Shown here piece after piece: positions 35,466-45,044 of a DNA stretch of 50,162 nt (positions are counted from its first letter, which is position 1; each line of letters starts with the position of its first letter). Both the position numbers and the translations under genes were made by a program. The notes beneath the pieces were generated by a model, which saw nothing but the letters and a program-made list of their open reading frames with translations, had not been told where the DNA came from and ran no database searches. The DNA comes from Candidatus Omnitrophota bacterium (GTDB lineage Bacteria > Omnitrophota > Gorgyraeia > Tantalellales > Tantalellaceae), in assembly GCA_028715965.1 (NCBI GenBank), contig JAQUQS010000006.1, positions 1 to 50,162 on the forward strand, written 5' to 3'.

Positions 35466-35969
35466 ATGAAGCAAAAAACGAGCGTTACAGGGAAGGGTCC
35501 AAAAGCAGCCGGTGAACATGGAAAAAAAAGACCCTCGTGGGATGAATACTTCTTGAGCATAGCCGGGTTCGTGGCCACAAGGTCTACCTGCCTGCGAAGA
35601 CAGGTCGGCGCGGTGGTAGTAAAGAATAAACAGATACTCGCGACCGGGTATAACGGGGCGCCTTCAGGGCTCCGTCATTGTGCCGAGATCGGATGTATGC
35701 GACAGGAATTGGGAGTCCCCTCCGGGGAGCGCCATGAGTTATGCCGAGCGCTTCACGCTGAACAGAACGCTTTTCTCCAGGCTGCCCGTCATGGGGTGAG
35801 CCTGGAAGGCGCGACCTTGTATATTACGAACCAGCCCTGCAGTATATGCGCGAAGATGATAATAAACGTTGGTATAGGGAAGATAGTGATAGAAGGGGAT
35901 TATCCCGATGAGTTCGCCCGCCAGTTTATTCAAGAGTCGGGGATAGAAATGGTGGTGATGGGAAAATGA
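35466..35969 (+). CDS. dCMP deaminase (ComEB-like)
   Basis: A 167-residue zinc deaminase. The catalytic zinc site is H97-A-E99 with P-C125-x2-C128. [12 protein letters not shown] near residue 60 is typical of dCMP deaminases and ComEB proteins and may hold a second, structural zinc (the Cys/His-rich [10 protein letters not shown]). It converts dCMP to dUMP for thymidylate synthesis, using methylene-THF made by the upstream GlyA product line. The reading frame overlaps nrdR by 4 bp (ATGA). Confidence 0.93.
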   Translation: MKQKTSVTGKGPKAAGEHGKKRPSWDEYFLSIAGFVATRSTCLRRQVGAVVVKNKQILATGYNGAPSGLRHCAEIGCMRQELGVPSGERHELCRALHAEQNAFLQAARHGVSLEGATLYITNQPCSICAKMIINVGIGKIVIEGDYPDEFARQFIQESGIEMVVMGK

Positions 35970-36415
35970 AATGTCCGTATTGCAAGAACATGGAAGACAA
36001 GGTAATAGACTCCCGGATGATAGGAGAGGGCCTCAGTATCCGCAGGAGAAGGGAATGCCTGGGATGCGGCAAAAGGTTCACTACATACGAATATGTCGAG
36101 AAAGCCCCGTTGATGGTCGTTAAGAGGGACGGTACGAGAAAAAGGTTCGACAGGGAAAAAATAAAATCCGGGATAATGAAGGCCTGTGAAAAGAGGCCTG
36201 TAAGTATGGACAAGATAGAGGAGCTTGTGGAAGAGATCGAGCGCGAAGTCCAGAAAAAAGCAGACCAGGAGATCAAGTCCACCGTTATCGGCAATATGGT
36301 AATGGAGAAGCTGTATGACCTGGATGAGGTGGCCTATGTGCGGTTCGCGTCAGTATATCGAAGGTTCAAGGACGTATCTCATTTCATGAAAGAGCTCGAG
36401 AAATTCCTCCAATAA
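35966..36415 (+). CDS. nrdR: Ribonucleotide reductase regulator NrdR
   Basis: A 149-residue repressor of ribonucleotide reductase genes. The N-terminal zinc ribbon is C3-x2-C6 and C31-x2-C34, followed by an ATP-cone domain (about 46-136) opening with [18 protein letters not shown]. It senses ATP/dATP and binds NrdR boxes; no nrd gene is in this window. It is the last gene of the operon, often adjacent to glyA in other bacteria, and is followed by a strong terminator. Confidence 0.97.
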   Translation: MKCPYCKNMEDKVIDSRMIGEGLSIRRRRECLGCGKRFTTYEYVEKAPLMVVKRDGTRKRFDREKIKSGIMKACEKRPVSMDKIEELVEEIEREVQKKADQEIKSTVIGNMVMEKLYDLDEVAYVRFASVYRRFKDVSHFMKELEKFLQ

Positions 36416-36429
36416 TATCAAGACATGGC

Positions 36430-36463
36430 AAAAAGGCCCGGATAACATCCGGGCCTTTTTTTA
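36430..36463. terminator. Bidirectional terminator between nrdR and the PpiD-like gene
   Basis: A perfect 14 bp stem (36430-36443 with 36447-36460), loop AAC, with AAAAA on the left and TTTTTTT on the right. It ends transcription of the purB-nrdR operon and, on the other strand, of the convergent PpiD-like gene. Confidence 0.92.
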
Positions 36464-36469
36464 TCAGTC

Positions 36470-37924
36470 TTAGAGTGTCCCTATAGGTTTTTTGACCTTA
36501 ACTTTATCGGTTTGTTGCTTAAGCCACGTATCCATCGCGGCTATCTGTTTGTTGCTGAGGAGCTCGGTCCTGATAGTGTTCTTATCCTTTTCGAATTTTT
36601 CTGTTCCAGCCGGAAGAATCTCATCTATTCTGGCCAGCAGATAGCCTTTCTGGGTCCTGACGGGCGGCACAAAGGCGCCCGCTTGGCCTTCAAGTACGCG
36701 GAGCATAAGGTCTTTCGCCGGCCCGACATTCTCTATGTAATCCGTTGTGCCGATAGGACCGGTCCTTTCGACCGTTGTTCCGAGAGCGGCCGCGATAGCG
36801 TCCAGGTCATTTGTCCCCGTCGATAGCCCGGCAAAATATTCCCCGGCCTTTTGTTCCGCGAGCTTCATCTTTTTTTCCTCGGCAAGACGTGTCTTCACGA
36901 GGTCTTCGACCGTCTCAAAAGGTTTGACGCGCGCGGGATATTCCGCCATTTTACGTAAGATATAAACGTTTCCCTTAACGTCGCCCGTGGCGACAGGTGG
37001 GCTTACCTCGCCGGGAGAAAGAGAGAACGCTGTTTTGTAGAATTCAGGGGAAAAAGGTATCCCCGGGATCACGTCATTCTCTGAGAAAGCCCCCGTTGTG
37101 CCATGTTTAAGGCCGTTCTGTCCTGCCATGTCGGCCATGGAGGACGGGTCTTTGGCTATATTGCCGTACAGTGTCGACATGGTTCCCAGCGCTTCTGTTC
37201 TCGCGCCGGTATTGTCATAAGAAGCGGCAATATATTCCACGTTTATCCTGGCCGGCTCCATATAGGAAGCGGAGGTCCCTTCGTAATAAGTCCTGGCTTC
37301 CTGATCTGAAACAGATACATCTTTCGTGAACAGGTCGTCGCCTATGAACACGTAAGATATGATGGCCTTGTCATTAAGGGCCTTGAACCGGGCCATGATC
37401 TCCTCGTCCGTAACCGACACATCCTTGAGGATGTCCTGCCTGAGAGAGCGAACTTTGATGTTCTCGCGGACCAGTTCCTCGAAGCGTCGGGGATCCATCT
37501 GGAAAGAACTGCGCAATACGTAGTCATATACCTCGCGGTCAAAGGAACCGTTCCGATGGAAAAGGGGGTGAGAGGCAATGAAGCCAAGGATCGTGTTGTC
37601 GGGGGGATTGATCCCACGTTGCTCCGCTTCAGTGAGAAGGATAAGTCTTTCCCACGCCATCATGTTCATGACCGACTGGTTCTGCAGGAGTTCACGCATA
37701 GAACCCGCGTAATTGGGATCATAGAAAAAAAGCTGTACTTTTATGCCTTGCCTGCTGTCTTCCAGGTCGCCCGCGGATATGGCCCGGCCGCTTATCGTTC
37801 CTATAACGTCCGAACCGGTGTTCACGTTCACTCCCCAGAACAGGAATGCCGGGATTATGATGCACGAAAGGCCTATCAGTACACGTCTTGCGAATTTCCG
37901 ACTTCGTAGAATATGCAGTACCAT
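36470..37924 (-). CDS. PpiD/SurA-like membrane-anchored peptidyl-prolyl isomerase
   Basis: A 484-residue protein with a basic N-terminus, one membrane helix (about 15-32) and a large extracytoplasmic part. The SurA_N-like segment (about 40-190) contains the paired YDYVLRSSFQMDPRRFEELVRE-type helices, split here across the family pattern. A parvulin-like domain (about 225-345) and a C-terminal helical region follow. It probably acts as a chaperone/isomerase for exported proteins. The ATG is preceded by a strong AAGGAGG eight bases upstream. A weak minus-strand promoter (-10 at 37972-37977) faces it. Catalytic activity of the parvulin core is uncertain because its motifs are weak. Confidence 0.85.
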   Translation of the reverse strand: MVLHILRSRKFARRVLIGLSCIIIPAFLFWGVNVNTGSDVIGTISGRAISAGDLEDSRQGIKVQLFFYDPNYAGSMRELLQNQSVMNMMAWERLILLTEAEQRGINPPDNTILGFIASHPLFHRNGSFDREVYDYVLRSSFQMDPRRFEELVRENIKVRSLRQDILKDVSVTDEEIMARFKALNDKAIISYVFIGDDLFTKDVSVSDQEARTYYEGTSASYMEPARINVEYIAASYDNTGARTEALGTMSTLYGNIAKDPSSMADMAGQNGLKHGTTGAFSENDVIPGIPFSPEFYKTAFSLSPGEVSPPVATGDVKGNVYILRKMAEYPARVKPFETVEDLVKTRLAEEKKMKLAEQKAGEYFAGLSTGTNDLDAIAAALGTTVERTGPIGTTDYIENVGPAKDLMLRVLEGQAGAFVPPVRTQKGYLLARIDEILPAGTEKFEKDKNTIRTELLSNKQIAAMDTWLKQQTDKVKVKKPIGTL

Positions 37925-38085
37925 GGTATGCTCCCTCCTTATGGGCGGATGTTGATCTGATTTACCTTTCTATTATATGGCTTTTCGCCACAGGCACAAG
38001 ATATTTGTATCGTAAAGCCCATAGGCTACTGGACGGTAACGGCACGATGTGGTAGACTAAACAAAACCGGAGGTAATTGGAGGAT

Positions 38086-38664
38086 ATGAACGTGGTGAGG
38101 GAAATAGCTGTATTCGGGAAAGCTTTGCATGACAACCGTATGGTCATAGGGGCCGGCGGGAACATCAGCGCGCGTGACGGGGAATTCCTTGTGATAAAGA
38201 AGCGGGGGGCGGATATGTCCCGGGGGAATAGGCATGATTATCTCAGGATAAGCTTCCCGGAAGCGGAAACTTACGCGATGAACCCTTTCAGCGGCGCGTA
38301 TAGACGCGATCTCAGTTCCGAGACCCCCCTGCACATAGCTTGTTACAGGACCCGTACGGATATAGGGGCCGTAATGCATGTGCACGACCCGTTCATGGTG
38401 TCGGTGGCGGAAAAAGTAGCGCTTATCGGGGATATTTCTTACGAATTCGAATGCGTAATAGGGGGTAATGTTCCCCGTATCGAGTATATAAAACCGGGAA
38501 CGGGAGCGCTGGCCGAAGCGGTATCTAACAAAATATCAAAAGGGGCGAACGCGGTCCTGTTAAGGAAGCATGGGGCGATAACCGTAGGTAAGGACCTGGA
38601 AGAGGCGTATTTACGGGTATTGGCACTCCACAGGGCCTGTATAGTGTGTTTAAATACTATATAA
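38086..38664 (+). CDS. Class II aldolase/adducin family protein
   Basis: A 192-residue zinc enzyme of the fuculose-1-phosphate aldolase fold. GAGGNIS (near 24) binds substrate phosphate, the catalytic glutamate is E79 in SSE, and zinc ligands are H98, H100 and H162 in MHVHDP and RKHG. It could be a sugar-phosphate aldolase, ribulose-phosphate epimerase or methylthioribulose-phosphate dehydratase; the substrate is not readable. I prefer the ATG at 38086 (GGAGG twelve bases upstream); a TTG at 38077 would add three residues. The gene is monocistronic and divergent from the PpiD-like gene. Confidence 0.86.
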   Translation: MNVVREIAVFGKALHDNRMVIGAGGNISARDGEFLVIKKRGADMSRGNRHDYLRISFPEAETYAMNPFSGAYRRDLSSETPLHIACYRTRTDIGAVMHVHDPFMVSVAEKVALIGDISYEFECVIGGNVPRIEYIKPGTGALAEAVSNKISKGANAVLLRKHGAITVGKDLEEAYLRVLALHRACIVCLNTI

Positions 38665-38706
38665 CAGTATTAAGACCTCTCTCCAGAAGCCTGGATACCT
38701 ATTTGC

Positions 38707-38735
38707 TTGACTATATATAGTTATTGATATACAAT
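38707..38735 (+). promoter_or_regulatory. Promoter upstream of hisG
   Basis: TTGACT (38707-38712), 17 bases, TACAAT (38730-38735). The leader of about 118 nt before hisG holds no His-rich leader peptide. Confidence 0.6.
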
Positions 38736-38859
38736 TTACGGGAAAATCAGACTTACCGTAATTTTGTCCACAGGGCATGAGACCCGCGTTCTTGCATGTT
38801 CAAGGCGCATAGAGGGTTTTGTGTCTTTGGACGCTGTTTTTTTCTGAAAAGAGGCAGGA

Positions 38860-39738
38860 ATGGAAGAAAAAAAACTTCGTATGGGCATCCCGAAAGGGAG
38901 CTTACAGGATACGACAATAAGGCTGTTCGAAAAAGCCGGATACAAGATAAAAGTGGCGACCCGCTCATATTTTCCGCTGATAGACGACGAAGATATAGAA
39001 GTGGTGCTTTTCAGGGCACAAGAGATGTCCCGGTATGTCGAGGACGGCATAATCGATTGTGGTATTACCGGCAACGACTGGATAGAGGAGAATTCCTCGG
39101 AGATAGAAAGAGTGGCCGAGCTTGTTTACGCGAAGCAGAGCATGAAGCCTGTAAGGTGGGTGCTTGCCGTGCCGAATGAGTCCTCCGTAAGGTCCGTAAA
39201 GGACCTCGCGGGCAAGAAAATAGCTACTGAACTTGTGAAGGTGACGACAAGATACCTTGAGGCTCGCGGGGTCAAGGCGGAAGTGGAATTCAGCTGGGGG
39301 GCTACGGAGGTCAAGCCGAAAATGGGCATCGATGCCATAGTCGAGGTCACGGAAACAGGCAGCAGCCTGAAAGCCAACGGCCTGAGGATAGTAGAGACCG
39401 TATGCGAGTCCACCACACAGTTCATCGCGAATAAAGAAGCCTGGAAGGACCCCTGGAAGAGGGAGAGGATAGAGCGGATGATATTGCTCATTAAGGGCGC
39501 TATCCTGGCGGAAGGTAAGGTCGGGCTCAAGATGAACGCTAAGAAAGAGGATGTTGAGAAGATCATCCAGATACTTCCTTGCATGAAGGCCCCTACGGTG
39601 TCCAGATTGTTCGACGAAGCCTGGGTGGATATTGATACGGTCATAGATGAAGAGGATGTTAAGAGACTCATCCCCGAGCTGCGTAAGGCCGGGGCACAGG
39701 GGTTCATAGAATATCCACTTAACAAAGTGATATATTGA
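38860..39738 (+). CDS. hisG: ATP phosphoribosyltransferase, long form
   Basis: A 292-residue HisG that joins ATP and PRPP in the first step of histidine synthesis. The catalytic two-lobed domain (1-210) opens with [11 protein letters not shown] and contains [14 protein letters not shown], the PRPP-binding loop. The C-terminal HisG_C regulatory domain (about 212-292, ending [13 protein letters not shown]) marks the long form, which is normally feedback inhibited by histidine and needs no HisZ. No other his gene is nearby, so hisG is detached from a his operon here and heads a different transcript. Confidence 0.96.
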   Translation: MEEKKLRMGIPKGSLQDTTIRLFEKAGYKIKVATRSYFPLIDDEDIEVVLFRAQEMSRYVEDGIIDCGITGNDWIEENSSEIERVAELVYAKQSMKPVRWVLAVPNESSVRSVKDLAGKKIATELVKVTTRYLEARGVKAEVEFSWGATEVKPKMGIDAIVEVTETGSSLKANGLRIVETVCESTTQFIANKEAWKDPWKRERIERMILLIKGAILAEGKVGLKMNAKKEDVEKIIQILPCMKAPTVSRLFDEAWVDIDTVIDEEDVKRLIPELRKAGAQGFIEYPLNKVIY

Positions 39739-39789
39739 CCAGTACCCGTTATTCGGGAAAAGATAAATAGATGGGAGGTGCTAAAGAAT

Positions 39790-39885
39790 ATGCCCTGCGG
39801 GAAAAAAAGAAAGATAAAAAAAGTAAAAAGACACAAACGCAAAAAAAGGATGAGAAGAGATCGGCACAAGAAGAGGAAGGTATGA
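39790..39885 (+). CDS. Tiny basic protein, mS38/COX24 (bS22-like) ribosomal protein candidate
   Basis: A 31-codon gene, short enough to be missed by routine gene calling. The product starts MPCGKKRK and is almost wholly Lys, Arg and His (about 24 of 31 residues), with a core KRHKRKKRMRRDRHKKR. This pattern resembles the AURKAIP1/COX24-domain proteins, which include mitochondrial mS38 and mycobacterial bS22 and sit in 16S rRNA of the small subunit. GGGAGG (39773-39778) lies about 11 bases upstream of the ATG. Its TGA overlaps the ATG of the TPR gene as ATGA, which also fixes that gene's start. Identification is by sequence character and known family examples. Confidence 0.72.
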   Translation: MPCGKKRKIKKVKRHKRKKRMRRDRHKKRKV

Positions 39886-41426
39886 CGTTAAGGCGTTTTT
39901 CTATCTCGGCCGTTCTTTGCATAATATATCTTTTTGTCAGTTCATTGATAACAGCGGATAGATCAAAAGCGATGACCGTACAAAGAACGGACATCGATCT
40001 TTTGAGGAGGGCAGCGCCCGAGATCAGGGGCATGTCCGACGCGATAGCCCATTATACCATGGGTATAGTATGCGATAATTATGGGGACGCCAGCGGCGCT
40101 ATGATCCACTACGAAAAAGCGCTGGCCAGCACACCCGATATATCGGAAATATACCTGAGGATAGGGGCGGACCAGCTGCTTCTGGGTAAGCTGGACAAAG
40201 CGGAAAGCTCATTGAAAAAAGCTACGGAGATAGCTCCGGCGCGTACCAAGGCATATGTTCTCCTGGCGGTCGTGTATACGGCTAGAGGGCAGTTCGATAT
40301 GGCGGAGGCTATGCATGAGGAAGCCCTCAAGCATGATCCGGAAGACATGAAGATCCTTACGTTCCTTTCCGATATATTGGTCCTTCAGCAGAAACTGGAC
40401 AAAGCCGCGGAAGTATACGAAAGGATATTACGTCTTCGCGGTAACGACGCGTTCCTGTATTTCAACCTTGGCCTGATATACAGCAAGTTGAACATCCTCG
40501 ATAAGGCGGAAGCGAACCTGGAAAAAGCGGTTGAAATGGATAAGGGCTACACTGAGGCGCAACTTGTACTTGGCATACTATACGAAGTGGATGGCAAGTA
40601 TGTGCAGGCGATCGAGCAATATAAAAAGGTCCAGGAGAACGACCCGGTGAATCAGGAGTCTTACGTACGTCTGGCGCAGTTGTATCACAGGATCGGCCAA
40701 ACGGAAAAAGCTATTGAAGAAGGGTGTAAGCTTATGGTGCTTATACCCGGGGCGCCGGAACCGTATATCAGGAATTTCAGTATCTACCTTTCCGAGAAAG
40801 AGTACGATAAAGCTGAAAAGGTGTTGCGTTCAGCTCTCGAAAAAGGCATTGGGGACGGGATGATATTGGCCGGGTTGGGGTATGTGGAGACCGTCAGGGG
40901 AAGATACGCCGGAGCGGTGAATTACTATGAAGCGGCGTGTAAGAAGGAGCCGGACAACGAGAGATACAGGTTTTCCCTTGCCACGGTATACGACCAATCC
41001 GGGAACAAGAAAAAAGCGGAAGAGATCCTAGCGGACCTGGTCTCCAGGGGGACCGGCCTCCCTGAAGTATACAATTATCTTGGTTACATGTACGTTGAGG
41101 AAGGCAAGGAACTGGAAGAAGCCATGAGGCTGATCAAAAGGTCCCTTGAGATGGACCCGGAGAATGGCGCGTATATAGACAGCCTGGGGTGGGCGTATTT
41201 CAGGAAAGGGGAGCTGGTCAAGGCCAGGGAAGAACTGGAAAGGGCCGTAAAGTACCTGCCGGACGACTCGACGGTCAGGGAACATCTGGGCGATGTATAT
41301 GCCGCTTGCGGGGAGCTGGACAAGGCTTCCGTAGAATGGAAGAAGGCCCTTGACCTGGGGCCGGATGACGAGGCGGAAAAGAAGATCAAGAAGGACCTGA
41401 AAAAAATCAAAAAAGGCGGACGCTAA
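39882..41426 (+). CDS. Exported TPR-repeat protein
   Basis: A 514-residue protein with an N-terminal signal or anchor helix (about residues 7-22) and then roughly twelve tandem tetratricopeptide repeats (about 50-500), each with the A-x-Y/L-G-Y-x3-G-x3-A-x2-F/Y-x2-A spacing. It ends in a Lys-rich tail. TPR solenoids bind partner proteins; location should be periplasmic or membrane-anchored facing out. I start it at 39882 because this ATG shares ATGA with the tiny basic gene and opens a clean signal sequence; the longer frame from 39771 would translate that gene's DNA in another frame. Function is unknown; its neighbours are ribosomal and carbohydrate genes. Confidence 0.82.
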   Translation: MTLRRFSISAVLCIIYLFVSSLITADRSKAMTVQRTDIDLLRRAAPEIRGMSDAIAHYTMGIVCDNYGDASGAMIHYEKALASTPDISEIYLRIGADQLLLGKLDKAESSLKKATEIAPARTKAYVLLAVVYTARGQFDMAEAMHEEALKHDPEDMKILTFLSDILVLQQKLDKAAEVYERILRLRGNDAFLYFNLGLIYSKLNILDKAEANLEKAVEMDKGYTEAQLVLGILYEVDGKYVQAIEQYKKVQENDPVNQESYVRLAQLYHRIGQTEKAIEEGCKLMVLIPGAPEPYIRNFSIYLSEKEYDKAEKVLRSALEKGIGDGMILAGLGYVETVRGRYAGAVNYYEAACKKEPDNERYRFSLATVYDQSGNKKKAEEILADLVSRGTGLPEVYNYLGYMYVEEGKELEEAMRLIKRSLEMDPENGAYIDSLGWAYFRKGELVKAREELERAVKYLPDDSTVREHLGDVYAACGELDKASVEWKKALDLGPDDEAEKKIKKDLKKIKKGGR

Positions 41427-41439
41427 AAAAGGGAAGGCA

Positions 41440-42279
41440 ATGGAAAAAACAGAAGGTATCACCTCTTTGAAGAAAAAAGCCATGTCCATACGTAAAGACG
41501 TGCTCACAATGCTGCATGAGGCAGGCAGCGGACATACCGGCGGATCTTTGTCGGCGGTGGACATCATGGTGTATCTTTACGAACGCAGGATGAACGTGAG
41601 CCCGGAAAATTTCAGGGACAGGTCCCGGGATAAATTCATCCTGTCAAAGGGACACGGATGCCCCGCGTTATACGCTGTACTTGCCGATAAGGGTTTCTTT
41701 CCCAGGGAAGAGTTGTGGACATTAAGGAAATTCGGAAGCCGTCTCCAAGGGCATCCGCAGAAAGGGCTTCCCGGCGTCGAGATATCCAGCGGATCCCTGG
41801 GGCAGGGGTTGTCCGTAGCCACAGGCATGGCCCTGTCCGACAGGATGGACGGATTGGAGACCAGCATCTACTGTCTGATGGGCGATGGGGAAACGAATGA
41901 AGGCCAGGTATGGGAAGCGGCCATGACCGCGGCCCATTATCGCCTGGACAGGCTGTATGGGATAGTCGACCATAACAAGCTGCAGATAGACGGAAGATGC
42001 TGTGAAGTAAAAGAGCCCGGGGAATACGTGAAAAAATGGGAGAACTTCGGTTGGTATACTATCGAGACCAACGGACATGATTTCTCCGAGCTTGAAAAGG
42101 CATTCAGTGAGGCGGACAAGATAAAAGGCAGGCCGAAGATGATAGTAGCCCATACCGAAAAAGGCAAGGGCGTGTCATTTTTCGAGAATAAAGTCGAGTG
42201 GCATGGTGTCGCTCCGGGAAAAGATGACCTGGAAAAGGCCATAGCGGAACTAGAGATGTCAGTTAAGGACCTGGGGTAG
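41440..42279 (+). CDS. Transketolase, N-terminal subunit
   Basis: A 279-residue protein covering the thiamine-pyrophosphate-binding half of transketolase. GSGHTGGSLSAVD (near 27), KGHGCPALYA (near 68) and the Mg/TPP motif GDGETNEGQVWEA (near 148) are present. It ends where the N-domain of a full-length enzyme ends, so it is a complete subunit, not a fragment. The matching C-terminal subunit is at 45045, with two unrelated genes between. Together they interconvert sugar phosphates of the non-oxidative pentose pathway, the only route to ribose-5-phosphate visible here apart from RpiB. Confidence 0.94.
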   Translation: MEKTEGITSLKKKAMSIRKDVLTMLHEAGSGHTGGSLSAVDIMVYLYERRMNVSPENFRDRSRDKFILSKGHGCPALYAVLADKGFFPREELWTLRKFGSRLQGHPQKGLPGVEISSGSLGQGLSVATGMALSDRMDGLETSIYCLMGDGETNEGQVWEAAMTAAHYRLDRLYGIVDHNKLQIDGRCCEVKEPGEYVKKWENFGWYTIETNGHDFSELEKAFSEADKIKGRPKMIVAHTEKGKGVSFFENKVEWHGVAPGKDDLEKAIAELEMSVKDLG

Positions 42280-42317
42280 ACCTGGACCCCGATACGTAAA
42301 ATCTCAAGGAGACCGAC

Positions 42318-43949
42318 ATGTTCAGCAGAAAAATGCAGATGTATATGAGGCAGTACAAGACGATCATCATCGTGACCGTTATTGTGATAATACTGCTTAT
42401 ACTTTCCGTTGTGGGGCTTATGTCCCTTGAGTCGTTCTACCGTAAAATGACGCTGGCGACGATGCCGGTACAGTTCATAATGGCGGGTATACACGCCGGG
42501 ATATTCGTGTTCATGTATCTTACTTTTATGCGGGGAGGCTTTGCCAAACTGGATAAAGCGCCGATCAAGGGCAAGGATATAAGCATCACATGGGCCGATG
42601 TGATAGGCATGCAGGACGCGAAACAGGAGGCCTGGGAAGTGGTCCAGCTGATAAAGGACCGGGCGGATGTCAAGAAAATGGGGGGCAACGTTATCAAGGG
42701 TCTTCTTATGCTGGGACCTCCGGGATGTGGGAAGACATATATGGCAAAAGCCATAGCGACCGAGGCCAACATGCCGTTCATTTCCATGTCCGGGAGTGAA
42801 TTCGTGGAAGTGTTCGTGGGTGTCGGATCTTCCCGTGTACGTAAACTTTTCAAGAAAGCCCGCGACCTGGCGTTCGGTTACGGCGGGTGCATCATCTTTA
42901 TAGATGAGATCGACGCCATTGGGCGAGGCAGGACCTTCTCCCACATGGGCGGCCAGGAGACCAACAGTACTCTTAACCAGCTCCTTGCGGAAATGGACGG
43001 ACTGAAGGGCAAGGAGGACAATATAGTCGTTATCGGAGCGTCGAATGCCCAGGAAGAACATCTTGACGCGGCTCTTCTAAGACCGGGCAGGTTCGACAGG
43101 AAACTTATCATACCGAAACCGTCGCAGGATGACCGGGAAGAGCTCTTTAAGTTCTATCTGGCCAAAGTCAAGGCAGAGGAAGGCCTGGATTACGCGCGCC
43201 TCGCCAGGAGGGCGGTGGGCAAAAGCCCGGCGGATATAGCTAACATAGTAAAAGAAGGGGCCTTGATCGCTACCCGTTCCAGGAAGGTGTCCATAGGGCA
43301 GAAAGAGCTCAGCGAAGCCTTTGAACGTGTCGACCTGGGCATCAAGCACAGGCTCACGGTCACGCCGAAAGAAAAAGAGATGACCGCCTATCATGAATCG
43401 GGACACCTGATCATAAACTACCTGAAAGCGCCGTCGAAAAGTGTATTCAAGGCAAGTATCATCCCGCGAAAAGGCACTTTGGGTGTAGTGTGGTCGCCCG
43501 AAAGAGAAGAGCTTCACTCCAAGAGCAAAGAGCAGCTCATGGAAGATATCATGATAAGCCTGGGCGGGTACGCGGCGGAAAAACTGAAGTTCAACACCAG
43601 TACGACAGGTGTTTCAAGCGACTTCTCGAAGGCTACACGCATAGCCCATGCCATGATATGGCAGTTGGGCATGGGGGCGAGCGGGTATATAGGGGACTAT
43701 AGCATGCTCCAGACCGTATCAGGGGAGAGCGAGTTCAATCCGTTATCAGAGACAGTAAAAACAATATTGAACAACGATACGAATGCCCTGATAAAAGAAT
43801 GTCTGGAAGAGGTTACAAAGACGCTTACCGATAAAAAAGAAGTACTGGACAGGTTCGCCCAGGAACTTTTGAAAAGGGAAGAGCTCGAATTTGACGAGAT
43901 AGTCGCTATTTTTGACGAATACGGATATAAGGAAAATACGGGTCTGTAG
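42318..43949 (+). CDS. FtsH-like ATP-dependent zinc metalloprotease
   Basis: A 543-residue AAA+ protease, shorter than canonical FtsH (about 610-650). Two N-terminal membrane helices (about 14-42 and 54-74) have only a short loop between them, lacking the usual periplasmic domain. The AAA module shows Walker A GPPGCGKT (133-140), Walker B IIFIDEIDAIGR, and the SRH ending RPGRFDRK. The protease site H359-E-S-G-H363 and the distal Asp D435 (SSDF) are intact. It should degrade membrane or misfolded proteins. AAGGAG precedes the start by six bases. It sits between transketolase halves with a lipoprotein gene, suggesting that gene as a partner or substrate. A second, canonical ftsH may exist elsewhere. 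Confidence 0.92.
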   Translation: MFSRKMQMYMRQYKTIIIVTVIVIILLILSVVGLMSLESFYRKMTLATMPVQFIMAGIHAGIFVFMYLTFMRGGFAKLDKAPIKGKDISITWADVIGMQDAKQEAWEVVQLIKDRADVKKMGGNVIKGLLMLGPPGCGKTYMAKAIATEANMPFISMSGSEFVEVFVGVGSSRVRKLFKKARDLAFGYGGCIIFIDEIDAIGRGRTFSHMGGQETNSTLNQLLAEMDGLKGKEDNIVVIGASNAQEEHLDAALLRPGRFDRKLIIPKPSQDDREELFKFYLAKVKAEEGLDYARLARRAVGKSPADIANIVKEGALIATRSRKVSIGQKELSEAFERVDLGIKHRLTVTPKEKEMTAYHESGHLIINYLKAPSKSVFKASIIPRKGTLGVVWSPEREELHSKSKEQLMEDIMISLGGYAAEKLKFNTSTTGVSSDFSKATRIAHAMIWQLGMGASGYIGDYSMLQTVSGESEFNPLSETVKTILNNDTNALIKECLEEVTKTLTDKKEVLDRFAQELLKREELEFDEIVAIFDEYGYKENTGL

Positions 43950-43967
43950 CCTGGACGGGAGTACCAG

Positions 43968-45002
43968 ATGCCGCTTGGAACGTTCAAAAGGACCGGGAAG
44001 ATAATAGCCGCCCTGACATGTGTGGTCGTGGCGGTCATTGTCATGATGACCGGGTTGTCCGCCTGCGTTCCGTCATATCCCAAAGAAACGCTTGCGGAAG
44101 CCGTGAAGGAAGTATGCAAGGCGGAATATGACATGGATGTGGAAGTGACCCTTGTGGGGTCGACCATCGGGATATATTATCCGATGAACGGCCTTCTCGA
44201 CGCCGGGCTGGGAATAAGCGAGAGCGCGTGGGACACCATAAGCAATCTTCTCCTTATAGCTTCACGAGTAGTGCTCAGTACGGACGCGGACATAAAGTTC
44301 TATTGCGTCATTACCCAGGACGAGAAACTTCCTGAGCTACAGGTGGTCATAATCAAATATGTCGAGGATGTCAAAAAAGGCATGTACCAGCATATCTCCA
44401 GGGGCGAGTCTTTCAAGCGGACGCTTTTCAGCATAAATCTTACGCCCCAGGCCCGGAAGGAACGATCGGTGGAACAGGTGTTCGACAGGTTGAACCTGGA
44501 TGACGGCACCCGCAGGAACGTGTTGGACGAGTTCTTCAGGAGCGCTCCGACCAAATTAAGCGATATCGGGTATTGGAAAGGGCATTTCTATCTTAAGGAC
44601 ATCAACATGGAAGAATTCCTGGCCGCCCAGATCGAGAACAGGCTGAAACTGGACTTCCGCGGAGATAAGAAACTAATGGAACTTTTCGAATACAGGTCCT
44701 CTGAAAGCGAATTCGAAAAAGAGGACGACGCGCGGTATTTCTACGTAAAGTTCAAGATAGCGGACGTCAAGGAAGAGGCCGGTGAGGGCGTAAGGGAAAT
44801 GAACGTTCTTAAGGTCCAGGAGATATTGAAGGTAGCCAATGAAGTGGTGTGTGGATACCGGTTCAAGGATTTTGATTACCTGATAATGGACGATCAGCTG
44901 GAGAATTCAAGATTGAAGGTAAAAGGCGTGGATGTATATGATTTTGATCAGAGTAAGGCTGCTGTTGTCGATATAGTCAATGCGCCTGGTGGATATTTCT
45001 GA
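43968..45002 (+). CDS. Predicted lipoprotein of unknown function
   Basis: A 344-residue protein with a typical lipoprotein signal: basic start, hydrophobic stretch (about 12-29) and lipobox L30-S-A-C33. The mature part is mixed alpha/beta and charged, with no motif that I recognise. Cleavage at C33 would anchor it to a membrane by lipid. It is 18 bp after the FtsH-like gene and 42 bp before the transketolase C-half, so it is co-transcribed with both. Function is unknown. Confidence 0.78.
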   Translation: MPLGTFKRTGKIIAALTCVVVAVIVMMTGLSACVPSYPKETLAEAVKEVCKAEYDMDVEVTLVGSTIGIYYPMNGLLDAGLGISESAWDTISNLLLIASRVVLSTDADIKFYCVITQDEKLPELQVVIIKYVEDVKKGMYQHISRGESFKRTLFSINLTPQARKERSVEQVFDRLNLDDGTRRNVLDEFFRSAPTKLSDIGYWKGHFYLKDINMEEFLAAQIENRLKLDFRGDKKLMELFEYRSSESEFEKEDDARYFYVKFKIADVKEEAGEGVREMNVLKVQEILKVANEVVCGYRFKDFDYLIMDDQLENSRLKVKGVDVYDFDQSKAAVVDIVNAPGGYF

Positions 45003-45044
45003 CATCGGCAACGATCGTAAAAGAGAAAACAAGGAGAAGCTGGG

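Noticed and set aside
38777-38812. Histidine attenuator leader peptide before hisG
   Set aside because: The short frame starting at 38777 has only one His codon, and no terminator/antiterminator pair is evident.
38796-39179. 127-residue frame overlapping the start of hisG
   Set aside because: It is out of frame with the well-conserved hisG and basic in composition; it is a shadow.
39771-39881. Lys-rich 37-residue extension of the TPR protein
   Set aside because: The same DNA encodes a better-supported tiny protein in another frame, and the later ATG starts a proper signal sequence coupled by ATGA.
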